A stretch of DNA of 64,000 nucleotides from Gongronella butleri (Eukaryota > Mucoromycota > Mucoromycetes > Mucorales > Cunninghamellaceae): positions 248,001-312,000 of the forward strand of contig JAIWZP010000025.1 of the NCBI GenBank assembly GCA_025201375.1. Direction: 5' to 3'. The notes below the pieces were generated by a model that was given only the letters and a program-made list of their open reading frames with translations, ran no database searches and was not told the origin of the DNA. Below, piece by piece: positions 24,567 through 35,322 of the stretch. A program made the position numbers and the translations under genes. Each line of letters starts with the position of its first letter. Position 1 is the first letter of the stretch.

Positions 24567-26768
24567 TCATTGTCGCTGGTGAACGACGTAGCGCAAATAA
24601 AGCTCATCGACAAAGTGAGCGTGTCGAATTCCGGGCGGCCGCGTCTTGGCAAACGCGTCCAATGCATCGGGCACCGCGACACCCAGCTTTTCAATCATAT
24701 AGCAGCAGATGAAAAAGCCCGTCCGGTTGAACCTGCATCAAAAAAGAAAAAAAAAAAAACGCAGAACACGAAAAACACGAAAAAGGCCGTCAGTGAGCCA
24801 CGTGGAGACATCAGGGGCGCCCTGAAATTCATTTTACCCATAGTGACAGTGCACGGCAATTTGCACGTCAGGCCGCCTCTCCCAGCATTGACTCGCCACG
24901 TCGATAAAACGTTGGACGTCGTCCCTTGTAGGCGGGATTTTCGACACGGTGCGCACCTTGATGTACTCGATGTTGGAATTGTCAAAGTCGCTAGTGCGAT
25001 AAGGCGGCGTGTCCTTGGACAGGTCAATGATAAAGCCAATTTCCGGATATTTGGCCAAAAACGCCGCGGGGCTGTGCTCAGCATCCGTTTGTCGCATCAC
25101 CTTCATGGCACGAAACAATGACACGCCGATCGGGCCGTCGGTGATATTGGCAGTGCGTGACCACTTGTCAAAACAAGGAGAAAAGACGAATTGAGAAGGA
25201 GCAGCGGGCATGAAGTGCCATTTTTACCTTTTCATAATTCTTCAAGTCCCATTTGTTCTCGCCCCTTGTCTTGTGCAGGATCTGCCATTCGCCACTGAGC
25301 GTCTCAAGCCCGCAATTCTTGATGAGAAAGTCCGAAATGACCGGATTGACCAGCTCTGGCTTGAGAACCATTGGAAGATGGCCTGCATCGGGCACCACAT
25401 AAGGCTCTGGCACGCGTGTCGACGTTGTGACGTGTGGCGTGGAGTGCAGCAGCCTGTCGCGGACGCAATTCATTTCGGACGGCGGGGTAATGTGGTCCTG
25501 TAATAAAAAAGGCGTAAGAAAAGTCGCATTATGCCAAAAAAAAAAGAAAGCTTACATCACTGCCGCCAATGAGCAGCACGCCTGTTGTGATGTGATCATA
25601 CACTTGTTGCGATGGGAATTGCGCACCGCACACAATGCGCTTGTATACGGATGTCCGGCTGGTCAAATTCCACCTCAGTTGCCTTTTTTGAAGAAAAAAT
25701 TAAAAAAACGGTGAAATGGCGTTTTCCAACGCGTCAATGCGCCATTGACAAAAAAAGACATACTGGCGTCGTAGTGATTCAGGTGCGTCAAGGCCAATGA
25801 CACGCCCAACGCTGGCGCTTGCAAGCCCGCCACGGCGATCGGCGGTGCGTGCGAGATCAAACACCCAGTCAGGTACCCACGCGAGCGTGCGCAAGCTGCG
25901 CTTCTGCCGATCGTCAATTGTGTCCTTTGGGCAGATCAACACCAAGCCTTTGAGTCGCTCTTGCATCCATGGACGCGTCGCAATGTAGCTCGCAATGGCA
26001 CACCCATAAGAATGCGCAATGATCACGGTCTGTGGGTTCGTGTACCGCTCGCGCAATAAGGTCTCAATGTCCTGCACCAGCGCAGACGTCGTGTAGTCGC
26101 TCCATCTGCACCAAAATATAAAAAAAACCGTGAAAAATCACCCTCTTATGCAACCAATTTAACGTTTTTACCTCGATGTGACCTCGCTTTGGCCACAACC
26201 TAGCAGGTCAACAGCAAGCACATGCGCTGTATTGGCAAAATAGCTAATTTGGCGCTCCCATTGTCCCACCTACAATAAAATAAAATCAGCATTCATGCAA
26301 AATCCCCGAAGCGTGCTCTTTACCTGCCCACCCAGACCGTGAATAAACACAATCAATGGCACTTTGTTCCCAAGCTCGTGGATGATGTGCACAATCCGCA
26401 ACTTGTGCCCCTGGATCTCGACGAATTGCGTGTGATCGGCCACGATGGCAGGCTCATCTAAGGAAGAAAAAAAAAAAAGATAAGCTTTTGTGTCTCGTCT
26501 CCCCTTTTTTCGCGCTCCACCGCGGTGTCGCGTCAACAGGCTTCCTAGATCTCGTATTTTCCCATCCATTACCTTGTTGTAAGACCTCTTTTTCAAGAAT
26601 TCGCTCGCTGAGGTCGCGATGACACAAAAAATAGGTGAGCCTGAGCCAAGATCGTTCCTTGACGCGCCAAGGGTCGGTGTAGATCCAATACAAGGTAGCA
26701 ACCGCAGTAAGGGCAGCGGCAGTGGCCAGTGCATGCTGCTTTTCCAAGCCTGTTGTATATAAAACCAT
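24567..26768 (-). CDS. Alpha/beta hydrolase fused to a CX5R (RNA-triphosphatase-like) phosphatase
   Basis: Eight exons on the minus strand: 26768-26573, 26457-26324, 26269-26172, 26105-25764, 25682-25556, 25497-25228, 25163-24838 and 24732-24567. Phases agree at all seven junctions, giving 552 residues. Residues about 10-30 form a membrane anchor (ATAAALTAVATLYWIY). The hydrolase domain has the oxyanion-side FIHGLGGQ, the nucleophile elbow IIAHSYGC, the acid in LLIGGSDDHITPP and the catalytic His in PDAGHLPMVLKP, so a Ser-Asp-His triad is present. The C-terminal domain has FIIDLSKDTPPY, IEYIKVRTVSKIPPT, the P-loop VHCHYGFNRTGF (Cys-x5-Arg) and RPPGIRHAHFVDELYLRYV. These last motifs follow the metazoan capping-enzyme/DUSP11 triphosphatase pattern more than classical dual-specificity phosphatases. 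The substrates of both halves are unknown. Confidence 0.85.
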
Positions 26769-27454
26769 GGAAAAAAGCGCAAAAGAAAGCAACAGCGCAG
26801 CAGAAGAATGGAAAAAAGAAGAAAAAGAACAAAAAGGCAAGGCGCGTGAGAGAGAGGACAAGAAAAAAAGCACGGGTACATGCGTTTCAACCCCCGCCGT
26901 CAAGCATTGAGGCATCTCACGTGCCCAAACCCGCCAAAATCACCCAATCCACGCTGATCCACCCATCTCGCCACGTTCACCCCCTTTCTCCACTGGCCAT
27001 CACCATCCATGGCGCTGCTCATGTGATCCCTTGCAAGCCAACCATTCACCAGGTTTCTCTCAGGGCGCCCTGAATTCCCCAATGGCGGCTCTTTCCAAGG
27101 TTTTCCTGGATAAATGGCTCCAAAAAGGGCACCCCCTTTCCTGTAAAAAGAGCCTGCGCAAAAACACGCTGCTCACCTTTGCATTGCCATTGGCCGCAAC
27201 ACATGCATTACGCGTATCGCCTTTTTTCTTTATTTTTTCTCTCTCTCTCTCTCCATTTGTTTATAGAAGAATGATGCCCTTTTTTTATTCCATCGTGTTC
27301 TTCGGCACTTTCCCACTGCGACAGTCTTTATGTTGCCGCAGCGTTGCGCCAGGCTCTCTTAATTTGGCCACGGTGACACAAAATGGCTGAGCCCGCGTCA
27401 TCCGGCTATAAAATCAGGGCGCATCCTCATCTTTTTGACACCGCCAGCACCAAA
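26769..27454. other. Intergenic, divergent
   Basis: This is shared upstream DNA of the hydrolase-phosphatase gene and the orphan gene. It has a CT-repeat near 27238-27252 and the TATA box at 27407. No gene. Confidence 0.45.
27407..27414 (+). promoter_or_regulatory. TATA box of the orphan 119-residue gene
   Basis: TATAAAAT lies 41 bp before the ATG at 27455. Because it falls inside the longer open frame that begins at 27383, it argues for the downstream Met as the real start. Confidence 0.6.
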
Positions 27455-27814
27455 ATGAGTGACGAGGAATCCATCCAGGTGCTTGTGGTGGCCAATTTCG
27501 TGGACGAAGACGTCGACGAGGGCAAGGTCATGGACGCGATCGACGCTTATCTCAAGAGTGACGACTGTAAAATCGACATAACCTTCGACATCTATGACGC
27601 GCCGGATCACTACATCGACGAGTCCAAGCGCTACTTCAATTGCAGGGATATCGATCCAGACGTTTGGCCAGAATTCGTCAAAGCCATGCAAAGTGATCTC
27701 AATCTCAAAAACTACCACTTTTTCGACTACAACGAGTGGGGGATGTGTGCACTGCCACCGAGCTGGTACCGAAAGTACCCCCCGATGATCCCTTTTTATT
27801 ACTTGTTTGAATGA
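27455..27814 (+). CDS. Orphan acidic protein, 119 residues
   Basis: Single-exon frame starting MSDEESIQVLVVANFVDEDV and ending YPPMIPFYYLFE. I do not recognise the family. It is acidic in the N-terminal 70 residues (runs of Asp/Glu around VDEDVDEGKVMDAID and CKIDITFDIYDAPDHY) and aromatic and Pro-rich at the end (WGMCALPPSWYRKYPP). There is no signal peptide or membrane segment. The frame extends upstream to 27383, but a TATA box at 27407 makes the Met at 27455 the better start. The strong TATA box and lack of introns match the WWE-like gene at 23.5 kb. Confidence 0.6.
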   Translation: MSDEESIQVLVVANFVDEDVDEGKVMDAIDAYLKSDDCKIDITFDIYDAPDHYIDESKRYFNCRDIDPDVWPEFVKAMQSDLNLKNYHFFDYNEWGMCALPPSWYRKYPPMIPFYYLFE

Positions 27815-29049
27815 TGATTTCCATAAAATGCAATCGTGTTCACGTGCGTGCGATTGAAAAACTTGATGACGCCGTATCGAATATTGGCAGAGAGGGAGCC
27901 ACCGTTCCCATTTGGGTCATGGGAAAATAATGACAAAAAAGGGGTCCATAGCGACCGGCCGCCGTTTGCCCGCCCATTGGTCATTGCTGACATTTTGGCT
28001 TTTTTTACCATGGAATGCCAAAAAAAGCAAAACAGGGCACATCGTCGCGTCAATGAGAGAAAAAAAAAAAGGACACGAGGTGCTTTGCGATGGGCATCGA
28101 TTGTCAGCAAAACGAGCTCGATGGACGTCTGTTTTGTGTCAAAAAGTCGCCAGTTGCCGCGGAAAATGCGTTAAAATAGGGAACGCCCCAATGTCAGCTG
28201 AACGCCACTGGCCATTGCTCACTGCTAGCGCCCCATTTACCTGCATGAGCTGGCGCACACGTGCAGACGCAAGCTGCATGCTTCTTGTCGGCGTCTACAT
28301 CTCCAATCCATGCCTCTTTTCTTGTTTTGTGTTGTGTGAACCCGTGGCGCTTGCTTTTGCAGGGGAAAAACCAGGGTGGCACTAGATCGTGTTCACGCGT
28401 GTGATTATACCCCCAAAGAATCGTGAGAGCCGTCTATCATCAGTAATCCAACCAGACGAGCCAAAAAGTGCGGAAACGACGCCAGCCCGCGTCATTCCTC
28501 GCTTTTTTGTGCCACCCCGATTTCCACTGCCTTGGAATGGCGCATAAAATGATCGGTGTTGGCCGATTTGGGGTAATCTCATGAGAGTGGGGTCACAAGC
28601 GTGTGTGCGAGATAAAAAGATTATGCTTTGAACTCTGATTTAGCTTTTTTCTTTGACAGTAAAAGGGAACACATTAGTCATCTCGGCCAATGAACAAGAC
28701 ACGCTACATGCAAATACGTTTAACGTCTTCAACATCTTCAATGCTTGGCGCCTATCGCCCAATGTTTCTTGTTTTTTCCCGCTGTCCGTTTTCATTTTTT
28801 TTTTTTTCGCTCATTTGCTCAATACTTATCGCTCAATTCCAATGCCCGACCACGTCAGACATACACAGCGCGCTGATCCCTTAAAAAGAGGGCCCGCATT
28901 GTGCATTGCATGTGCGTCTTTTTTCTTTTTTTTCTTCATTTGCTGGTCAATTCCCTCCCTCTTTTTTTTTTATTATTCCTTGCTTTGTCTTTTTATTCCC
29001 CCACCCCCTCCCCCTCTAAACCCACTCAATCTCAAAACCAAGCAGTAAA
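27815..29049. other. Intergenic, upstream of permease
   Basis: No gene is supportable. The last 250 bp is T/C-rich leader sequence for the permease gene. Confidence 0.45.
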
Positions 29050-31502
29050 ATGGTATGAAAAAAAAAGCGAAAACAAATGAAAATGAAAAAGGCGGCGCTT
29101 TTTGCCTGATTGAGCGCGCTTTGCTTGATGGACCGCGCAGGAATTGACCCCTTAATTTTTTTTACCCAGACGGATGTTAAAGCGCCCTCCATAGACATTG
29201 TGTCTGAAAAAGAAAGCGGCAACAGCTCAGATCTCGACTTTGATGCGCAGCGCCTCAAGGCCCTGGGCTACAAGCAAGAATTCAATCGTGAGATCAACCA
29301 ACTTGTGCAATTCGGCTTTGGCTTTGCTGTCGTCGCCGTCCTGCCCAATTGGATGCTCAACTTTGGCTCCAGCATGGTGTCGGGTGGACCTGCCGCCATG
29401 TTTTTTGGCTGGCTCATTGTCTCGCCCTTTGTCATGTGTATCGCCCTCTCCATTTCCGAGGTCATCTCGTTTTATCCCGTCTCAGGCGGCGTCTACTCGT
29501 GTAGGACATCGCATCAAAAGAAAACGAAAACGAAAAACGAAAAAACCAAAGCTTAGATTGACGCGCCCTTTTTTTACTATCCCAGGGTGCTATCTGCTGA
29601 CAAGTGAAGAGTGGGGTCCATGTAAGGCAATCTGGGTTGGACAAACAAGTCCCCGCAATTGGCATTGAACCTTAATTTAATCGATTTCTGCCCTTTTTCT
29701 TTACGGGAATCCCTTTTTTTTATAGTCGTCTCTTGGGTTGGCGCCTATATAAACTTGGCCGGCATGGTCGCCACGCAGGTAAATCCCACGAAAAATGACA
29801 AAAAGGCTCACAATCCAATTGCTCGTTGACGAGCAATACGCAATTTGGATGATGCATGCCTTGTTTAGGGTTTGGGAGTTGGCGATGTTTAATTTTTTTT
29901 ATTTTTTTACTGACCACAGGGTACACTTGCCTGGTCGTGCGCGTCCTTTGTCTATCAAATTGTCGCCATTCAAACTGATGTCGTCATCGACTCGATGGGC
30001 GCGTCTGTTGGCTTGTATTGTGCGTTCCAACTCGTCGCCACGCTGTATGCATTTTTAGGTTTGAGGTTCAGCATGTATCTCAACTACTTTTTAAGTAAGA
30101 CAAGGTGTCATGAAAAAGGCGAGAGCCGTGGGAGTGCGCGCTTTGCCCCGGGTAATTGACGCGCAAAACTTGATAATTGACGTGCAAACCTTTTATTTTG
30201 TTTTTCTACAGTTGGATGGGTGTCTGTCGGCACCGTCGTCGTCATGATTCTCCCAATCGGTAAGTAGCGCGCACCATAAATGCACCAAAAATGCAACACC
30301 CAATGACAAAATAGCGACTCACACGCACTTTTTCTGCTTATTTTTTTGACAGCCATGTCGCGCAACAACTTGCAAGACGCCAAATGGGTGTTTACTGGCT
30401 TCATCAATCAGACGGGCTGGGAAAATGACGGCCTCGCCTTCTTGCTTGGCCTCTTGCAAGCCGGCTGGTGCTTGGTACGACCAAAAAAAAAAAAAAAAAA
30501 AAAAAGAGCTCACGAGCCATTGTCGCGTCTGACCCTCTCCTTTTTTTCTTATTTCACAATAGGTTGGCTATGTGGCATCGGCTCAAATCGTCGAGGGCAC
30601 AAAGCGCAGCGAAATCACGGCACCTCGCGGCATCGTGTCGTGCGTCATCGGCTCGATCATCCAGGGTCTCATGTTGATGATCCCCATCTTGTTTGCCGTG
30701 CAAGACGTCGACGCGCTCCTCAATTCGTCTACCCCCTTGGCCACTTTCTTTGAACAAACCACCAACATCAACGTGGCCGCGTTTTTGATGGTCATTCTCT
30801 TGGTCGTCCAATTCGGCTCACTGGCCAACAATGCCCTTGCCATCGCTCAGTTGCTATGGGCCCTCTCGCGCGACGGTGTCATCCCCTTCTCCAAGTTCTG
30901 GTACAAGCTGAACCGCTTCGATATCCCTCACCGTGCTCTTATTCTGGAATTTTTCATCGTCTCCATCATGATTCTCCCTGTAAGTCACCCAATCAACCCA
31001 TCACGGCACAAATGAATCAAGAACTCACTCTGCTTACGTATTTTTGCTTACAAAGGCCTTTGGTTCGCCGATCTTCTGGAGTGCGATCATGGCAGCGGCT
31101 GTTATATGCATCAACGTCTCGTACGGATCACCCATGTTCTGTCGTTTGATCTGGAAACGCGACCTCAAATTCACAGGTCCCTTCAATTTGGGTCGTTTCA
31201 GGTAAAGTCACACATTTTGCATTTTACATGCGATTTACAAGCGATTTGTACGCGATTTGTACGCGATTTACACGCGATTCTCACCACTTTTCAATATTAG
31301 CTTGCCTCTTAACGTGATTTCCGTCGTGTGGATTGTCTTCTTTGCTGTCATTCTCTGCATTCCCGCTAAAAATCCGACCACTGCGGCTACAATGAATTAT
31401 GCCTCGCTTATGATTGGCGCTGTTGTGATCTTCTCTTTGGTTTTCTGGATGATTCGGGGCCGCCATTTCTACAAGGGTCCTATGCAAAACGTGCACGAGT
31501 AG
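29050..31502 (+). CDS. Amino-acid/GABA-type permease (APC superfamily)
   Basis: Ten exons: 29050-29052, 29170-29500, 29586-29621, 29726-29778, 29920-30094, 30212-30259, 30353-30474, 30563-30979, 31056-31201 and 31301-31502; phases agree, about 510 residues. The protein is a 12-segment APC transporter. It has an acidic cytosolic N-terminus, then LGYKQEFNREINQLVQFGFG, ISEVISFYPVSGGVYS, GYVASAQIVEGTKRSEITAP (the conserved loop with Glu and Thr), ALSRDGVIPFSKFWYKLN and a short charged C-terminus. These are typical of fungal GABA/choline/amino-acid permeases in the plasma or vacuolar membrane; substrate not predictable. The first coding exon appears to be the ATG alone, followed at once by GTATGA. 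A Met at 29128 in the intron-retained frame is the alternative start. Confidence 0.9.
31223..31277 (+). repeat. 11-bp tandem repeat inside permease intron 9
   Basis: Five direct units of the form TTTACATGCGA / TTTACAAGCGA / TTTGTACGCGA / TTTGTACGCGA / TTTACACGCGA lie between the donor at 31202 and the acceptor at 31300. They make up more than half of the intron. Confidence 0.8.
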
Positions 31503-31739
31503 CGATTTTAATGGATTTTCGCTCAATTTTCGTTGCTACGCGCTCCGATCTTTAATTCTTTTACTGTAAACCGAGCCACTGTTGGCAGCCATCAGATGTA
31601 TTATAAAATAAATTTCACTAAAAGCTGAATCATTCAAGAATACACCAGGAAAAACAGTATAATTTGGGGAAAACAGAATAAGAAATGGAATAGAGAGTCT
31701 GTTGCCATGATAAAGGCGCGCCCGACGTGCCTTGTAAGA

Positions 31740-32700
31740 TCAACAGATGCCAAGTAGTCACGGAAGCAGCCAGGAACGGGACAAAGGACTACGGCACCCT
31801 GGAAATACAAAAAAGTCAGAAATTCCATTCAACCCATCAGGCCCGTTGCACCGTAATTTACCTCATGATGCGCAATGAAGAGGCAGTAGAAGCGATCTGG
31901 GTCGTCAAAATTCCGGTTTTCGCACCCATCTTCCAGGCAAGTGTAGCGCCCGTCCTAATTTAGGAACTCGGGGTGCTGTTCCTCGTAATGGCGGCAAATG
32001 GCGGTCACGCTCGTATTGTGAAAGACACGAAGAGCACAATGGTCGGCCTGGAAAGAATATGATAAAAAAATATGAGTTTCATCATTTGAATGCACATAAA
32101 TGCCGATTTTTTTCTCATTTACGGCCGGAGGGCCACCACGACGTTGTTGTTCGTGCGTGTCTCAGTCTTCCTCATTTAAAAAATTCCAATGACATTCTTC
32201 AACGCGGCACGGGAAATATTGCCTTAGAAAAAAAAAAAAAAAAAGGAAAAAGAGAGCGAGAATGAATTAAATTGTCGATTTTCTAAATTTTTGCCCAGAT
32301 TTTTACGTTCATACCGTGCTCTCTGCGCATGTGCTGATGCAAGTGTCGCTCGGTGGTGAAAGTCTCCATGTAGCCTGCTTCATGGCATGCGAAACAGTTC
32401 TAGGGATACAAAAAAAAAAAAAAAAAAAAAAAAGAAAGAAAGAAATGAGCGTGACAATGGCGTCAAAAGTGCTCTTTGTCACCTTTTTACGGGATTTTGG
32501 TGGAAAAGACGCACGTGCTGGTCGCGCGATTCGTCCGTCAGAAAAGTGCGGAAGCAATTGTTCACCGTGCATGGCACATGGGCCTAAACAGACAAATGAA
32601 TGAGCGTGTCATCTGACTATTTTATGAATCTTACTGCTCCGTGCAGTGGTGCATTGTGACGCGGGTGTTCTGCAGCGAGACGGAAGCTTTGTTGGCAAAA
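31740..32700 (-). pseudogene. C2H2 zinc-finger locus, probably degenerate
   Basis: Reading the minus strand, several exon-like blocks encode finger-like units: CQQSFRLAAEHPRHNA (about 32690-32635), PCTVNNCFRTFLTDESRDQH (about 32590-32510), NCFACHEAGYMETF then ERHLHQHMRREH (about 32400-32315), PCRVEECHWNFLNEED (about 32215), RYTCLEDGCENRNFDDPD (about 31945) and LCPVPGCFRDYLASVDLTRH (about 31790-31735). The first three join in phase. The fourth can be joined only in a frame that ends at 32178-32176, while the finger-coding frame has a TGA right after NEED, and the fifth block has a TAG. This looks like a multi-finger gene that has lost its 3' half. Whether the first three fingers are still expressed is unclear. 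Confidence 0.4.
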
Positions 32701-32830
32701 GTATGTATGTGAATGGGAATTAGAACAAAGGAATCTAGCTTTTTGCGTGCATCAGTTCTCTTTTTTTAAATCTTACAGGTACGATAGGCACGTGAATATT
32801 GGGAAGCACATGCAATTGACAATCCAGGCG

Positions 32831-33052
32831 CTAGGCAATAACAGCATCGCCCTCAGGGGTGCCATCCAACTTCTCAAAGTCTGTCAATGCCACAACAATG
32901 GCCCCCAGGTCAAAATCATTGATGTCTGCAATCACTTCAAGGCCAAGAACATCGCAAAAGTCGTTCAGTCCAAAAGTATTTAACTCGTAAAGATCCCTGG
33001 AAGATAAAAAGGGGGAGCAAAATTGAGAGTGCGTCCACGCTGATTGCCGACA

Positions 33053-33088
<36 letters not shown>

Positions 33089-33612
33089 GGCCAACGACAC
33101 TTCCAAACGGATTTTGGATGACTGGTGCCAGAAATTCCGTAAAGACAATTTGATTGAGGAATGCACTGAAGACAGATGTCGGTATAGTCGCGTTGTCGCG
33201 TGCCTCGTAGCGAATTTAACCGATTCTGGTGATTGAATCGAGAACAAAATCTGAATGTTGATAGACAACGCTACCATCGTCCCCAGAAAGCCCAGTATCC
33301 ACAAAAGAAGCTGCTCGATGTACACTTGGTCTTGTGGTGGGTGTGGTGGCTCCGAAAACCAGGCATTTAGTGCGTCCGGACTCGTGTCCAAGAGATGTGA
33401 AGAAGGCAAGCCAGTGTTCCACCAAAGATCATTGAGGCCACGGTCATTCATCGTCCAACGTACAAAACCAAAGACGCCAGCCGGGAGCTCTGCAACGCGT
33501 CTGGCGGCTCTATAGCTACAATTGATAAATATATTGTTAGAATCAACGTAAAAAAAAAGAAAAAAAAGACAATGAACACTTGCCTAAACCGAATTCCTTG
33601 CACATTCATCAT
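32831..33612 (-). CDS. Unknown 183-residue protein with one membrane segment
   Basis: Proposed exons on the minus strand are 33612-33584, 33515-33275, 33203-33088 and 32996-32831, in phase across all three junctions. The first intron would be GC-AG (AG|GCAAGT donor). The protein begins MMNVQGIRF, continues AELPAGVFGFVRWTMNDRG and LNDLWWNTGLPSSHLLDTSP, has a hydrophobic helix LLLWILGFLGT, then TEFLAPVIQNPFGSVVGQ and an acidic end DFEKLDGTPEGDAVIA. I do not recognise the family. An upstream exon is possible because the coding frame stays open before the first Met. It is adjacent to and on the same strand as the damaged zinc-finger locus, and the two could once have been one gene. Confidence 0.45.
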
Positions 33613-35184
33613 TTGAAGTAGACGCAACAGTTCAAGGCAACAAACGCATCACTAAAAAAAAAATGCGTCATTACAGTAAAGCAAGCGAACGGGGATATAC
33701 AGATCCATTTTTTTGGCACGTCGGTGGTGTCTTGATCGAAATGCAGCTCACTCGGGAATGTTGATCCTGCGCTGGAAGCTCAAAAGGACTTGCCTGCAGA
33801 AAATCTAAACCTGTAGGTTTATTTTTGAACACTTTTAAACTTGGACATGGCCGATATTGCGCGCAGACGCGCACGCGCATAATCACTTTTTCAGTACTGT
33901 ATCAAATACTTAAAGTGATTGACAGGGGGCTCCAAATCACGCGTCAGGAATAGTCCATTTTATAAAAAAATTGATCTCGTTCTTGCACAAGTGATTTTTT
34001 ATCAAAGGCGGCTCAAGTTAAAGACTGTTCATGTCCATCAAACTTGCTCTAGAGGGGAATGAAGGCTGTGCGTCCAATTGATTTAGGGGTGCTTCAATTA
34101 AAAGCCTCATTTTGGATGCGTGCCTCTCACTTACCTTTATTTTTGGGGTCAAGGTGGTGCGAATTTGCCAGCAACGGATGAACGGCATAGCATTGCTGAG
34201 CAGCACAAAATAGTTTCAAGTGGCCATCTTTTTAACCTCATTTTGCGCAAAAATGGGTTGTACGGCTGAATGAAGCAAACCTGTAGCAGATCGGCATGCG
34301 AAGATCAACTTCAAAAGCGGTCGATCAGTTGCCCTGCTGGCACGGAGTGGCTGCTTTCGCGTCATTTTGCGGCAATCTGACGACAAGCTGGTTATTTTTT
34401 TTTTAAATTGGGAGGATGGGCTTGAGCCCTCATTGCACACATGCGGGGGACGAGAATCCAGCATTGTGTATTGCGCCAAGACAAACGCCGTACCTAAAAA
34501 CAGCATGGTAGCAGATCAAGGGCTCCTTTTAGCCTGTTGCATCAACGCTCATTTTTTTTTCCTTGGCAAGAGAGCCAGGATCGCCGCCGGATCCACTTTT
34601 AGTTTATTCATGATTTTTGTTTACAATTGAAGATGTGCATCAGGCACTAGTGCAGTGTTTTCGCGATTTTTTTTATTTGGCAAGCACGATGACTTCGTAA
34701 ACATGAGACTTTTCGACATTTGCAAACTGCGAACCGCAAGATTCCATGCCTCTTGTCGTTAAAAAGAGGCGAGAAATCGCGCCATTGCCTTCCCTTGCGC
34801 TTGCCGTTTAGCCAATGTTTCCACGTGCATATGCGCCTCCCTTTTTTATTCGAAAAGAAGGTTCATTTGTATCTGACGGTCTGGGTCATAATGAGGTTGC
34901 AAAAAAGATCGACGACTTTGGTTGAACAGAGCCTTTTTTCGGCAAGCAATTAAAGCATTGGTTGGTGGCGAGCATCGAAATCGCTTGATAAACGGTGACA
35001 CAGGTCCGTGGGACAAGAAAAAATAGACAAAAAAGGTAAAAAAGAAAATAAAACTGCCAATTGAAGCTTAGCATTGATCTAATTCACGTCTTGCACAAAG
35101 AGGACGCGCACGCAAGCTATAAAAAGGGACAGGGAAAAAGGCCATCCTTGACCTCTTCCCATTATACGAAAACAATCACCAAAC
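33613..35184. other. Gene-free stretch
   Basis: Short frames on both strands have no convincing splice partners. The right end is the promoter of the small secreted protein. Confidence 0.4.
35118..35125 (+). promoter_or_regulatory. TATA box of small secreted protein gene
   Basis: TATAAAAA lies 59 bp before the ATG at 35185, with a short A/C-rich leader ending AAAC before the ATG. Confidence 0.65.
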
Positions 35185-35277
35185 ATGAAGTTGCTCTCCA
35201 CTCTCACTATTCTTGCTCTGGCCGCCGTTGCCTTTGTGTCAGCTGAAGACGCTGCTGGCGCGCACACCGCTGACCTT

Positions 35278-35322
<45 letters not shown>

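Noticed and set aside
34367..34630. Sequence with a tRNA-like look near 34420-34470
   Set aside because: No proper acceptor stem or T-loop could be drawn. No tRNA gene was found anywhere in the window.
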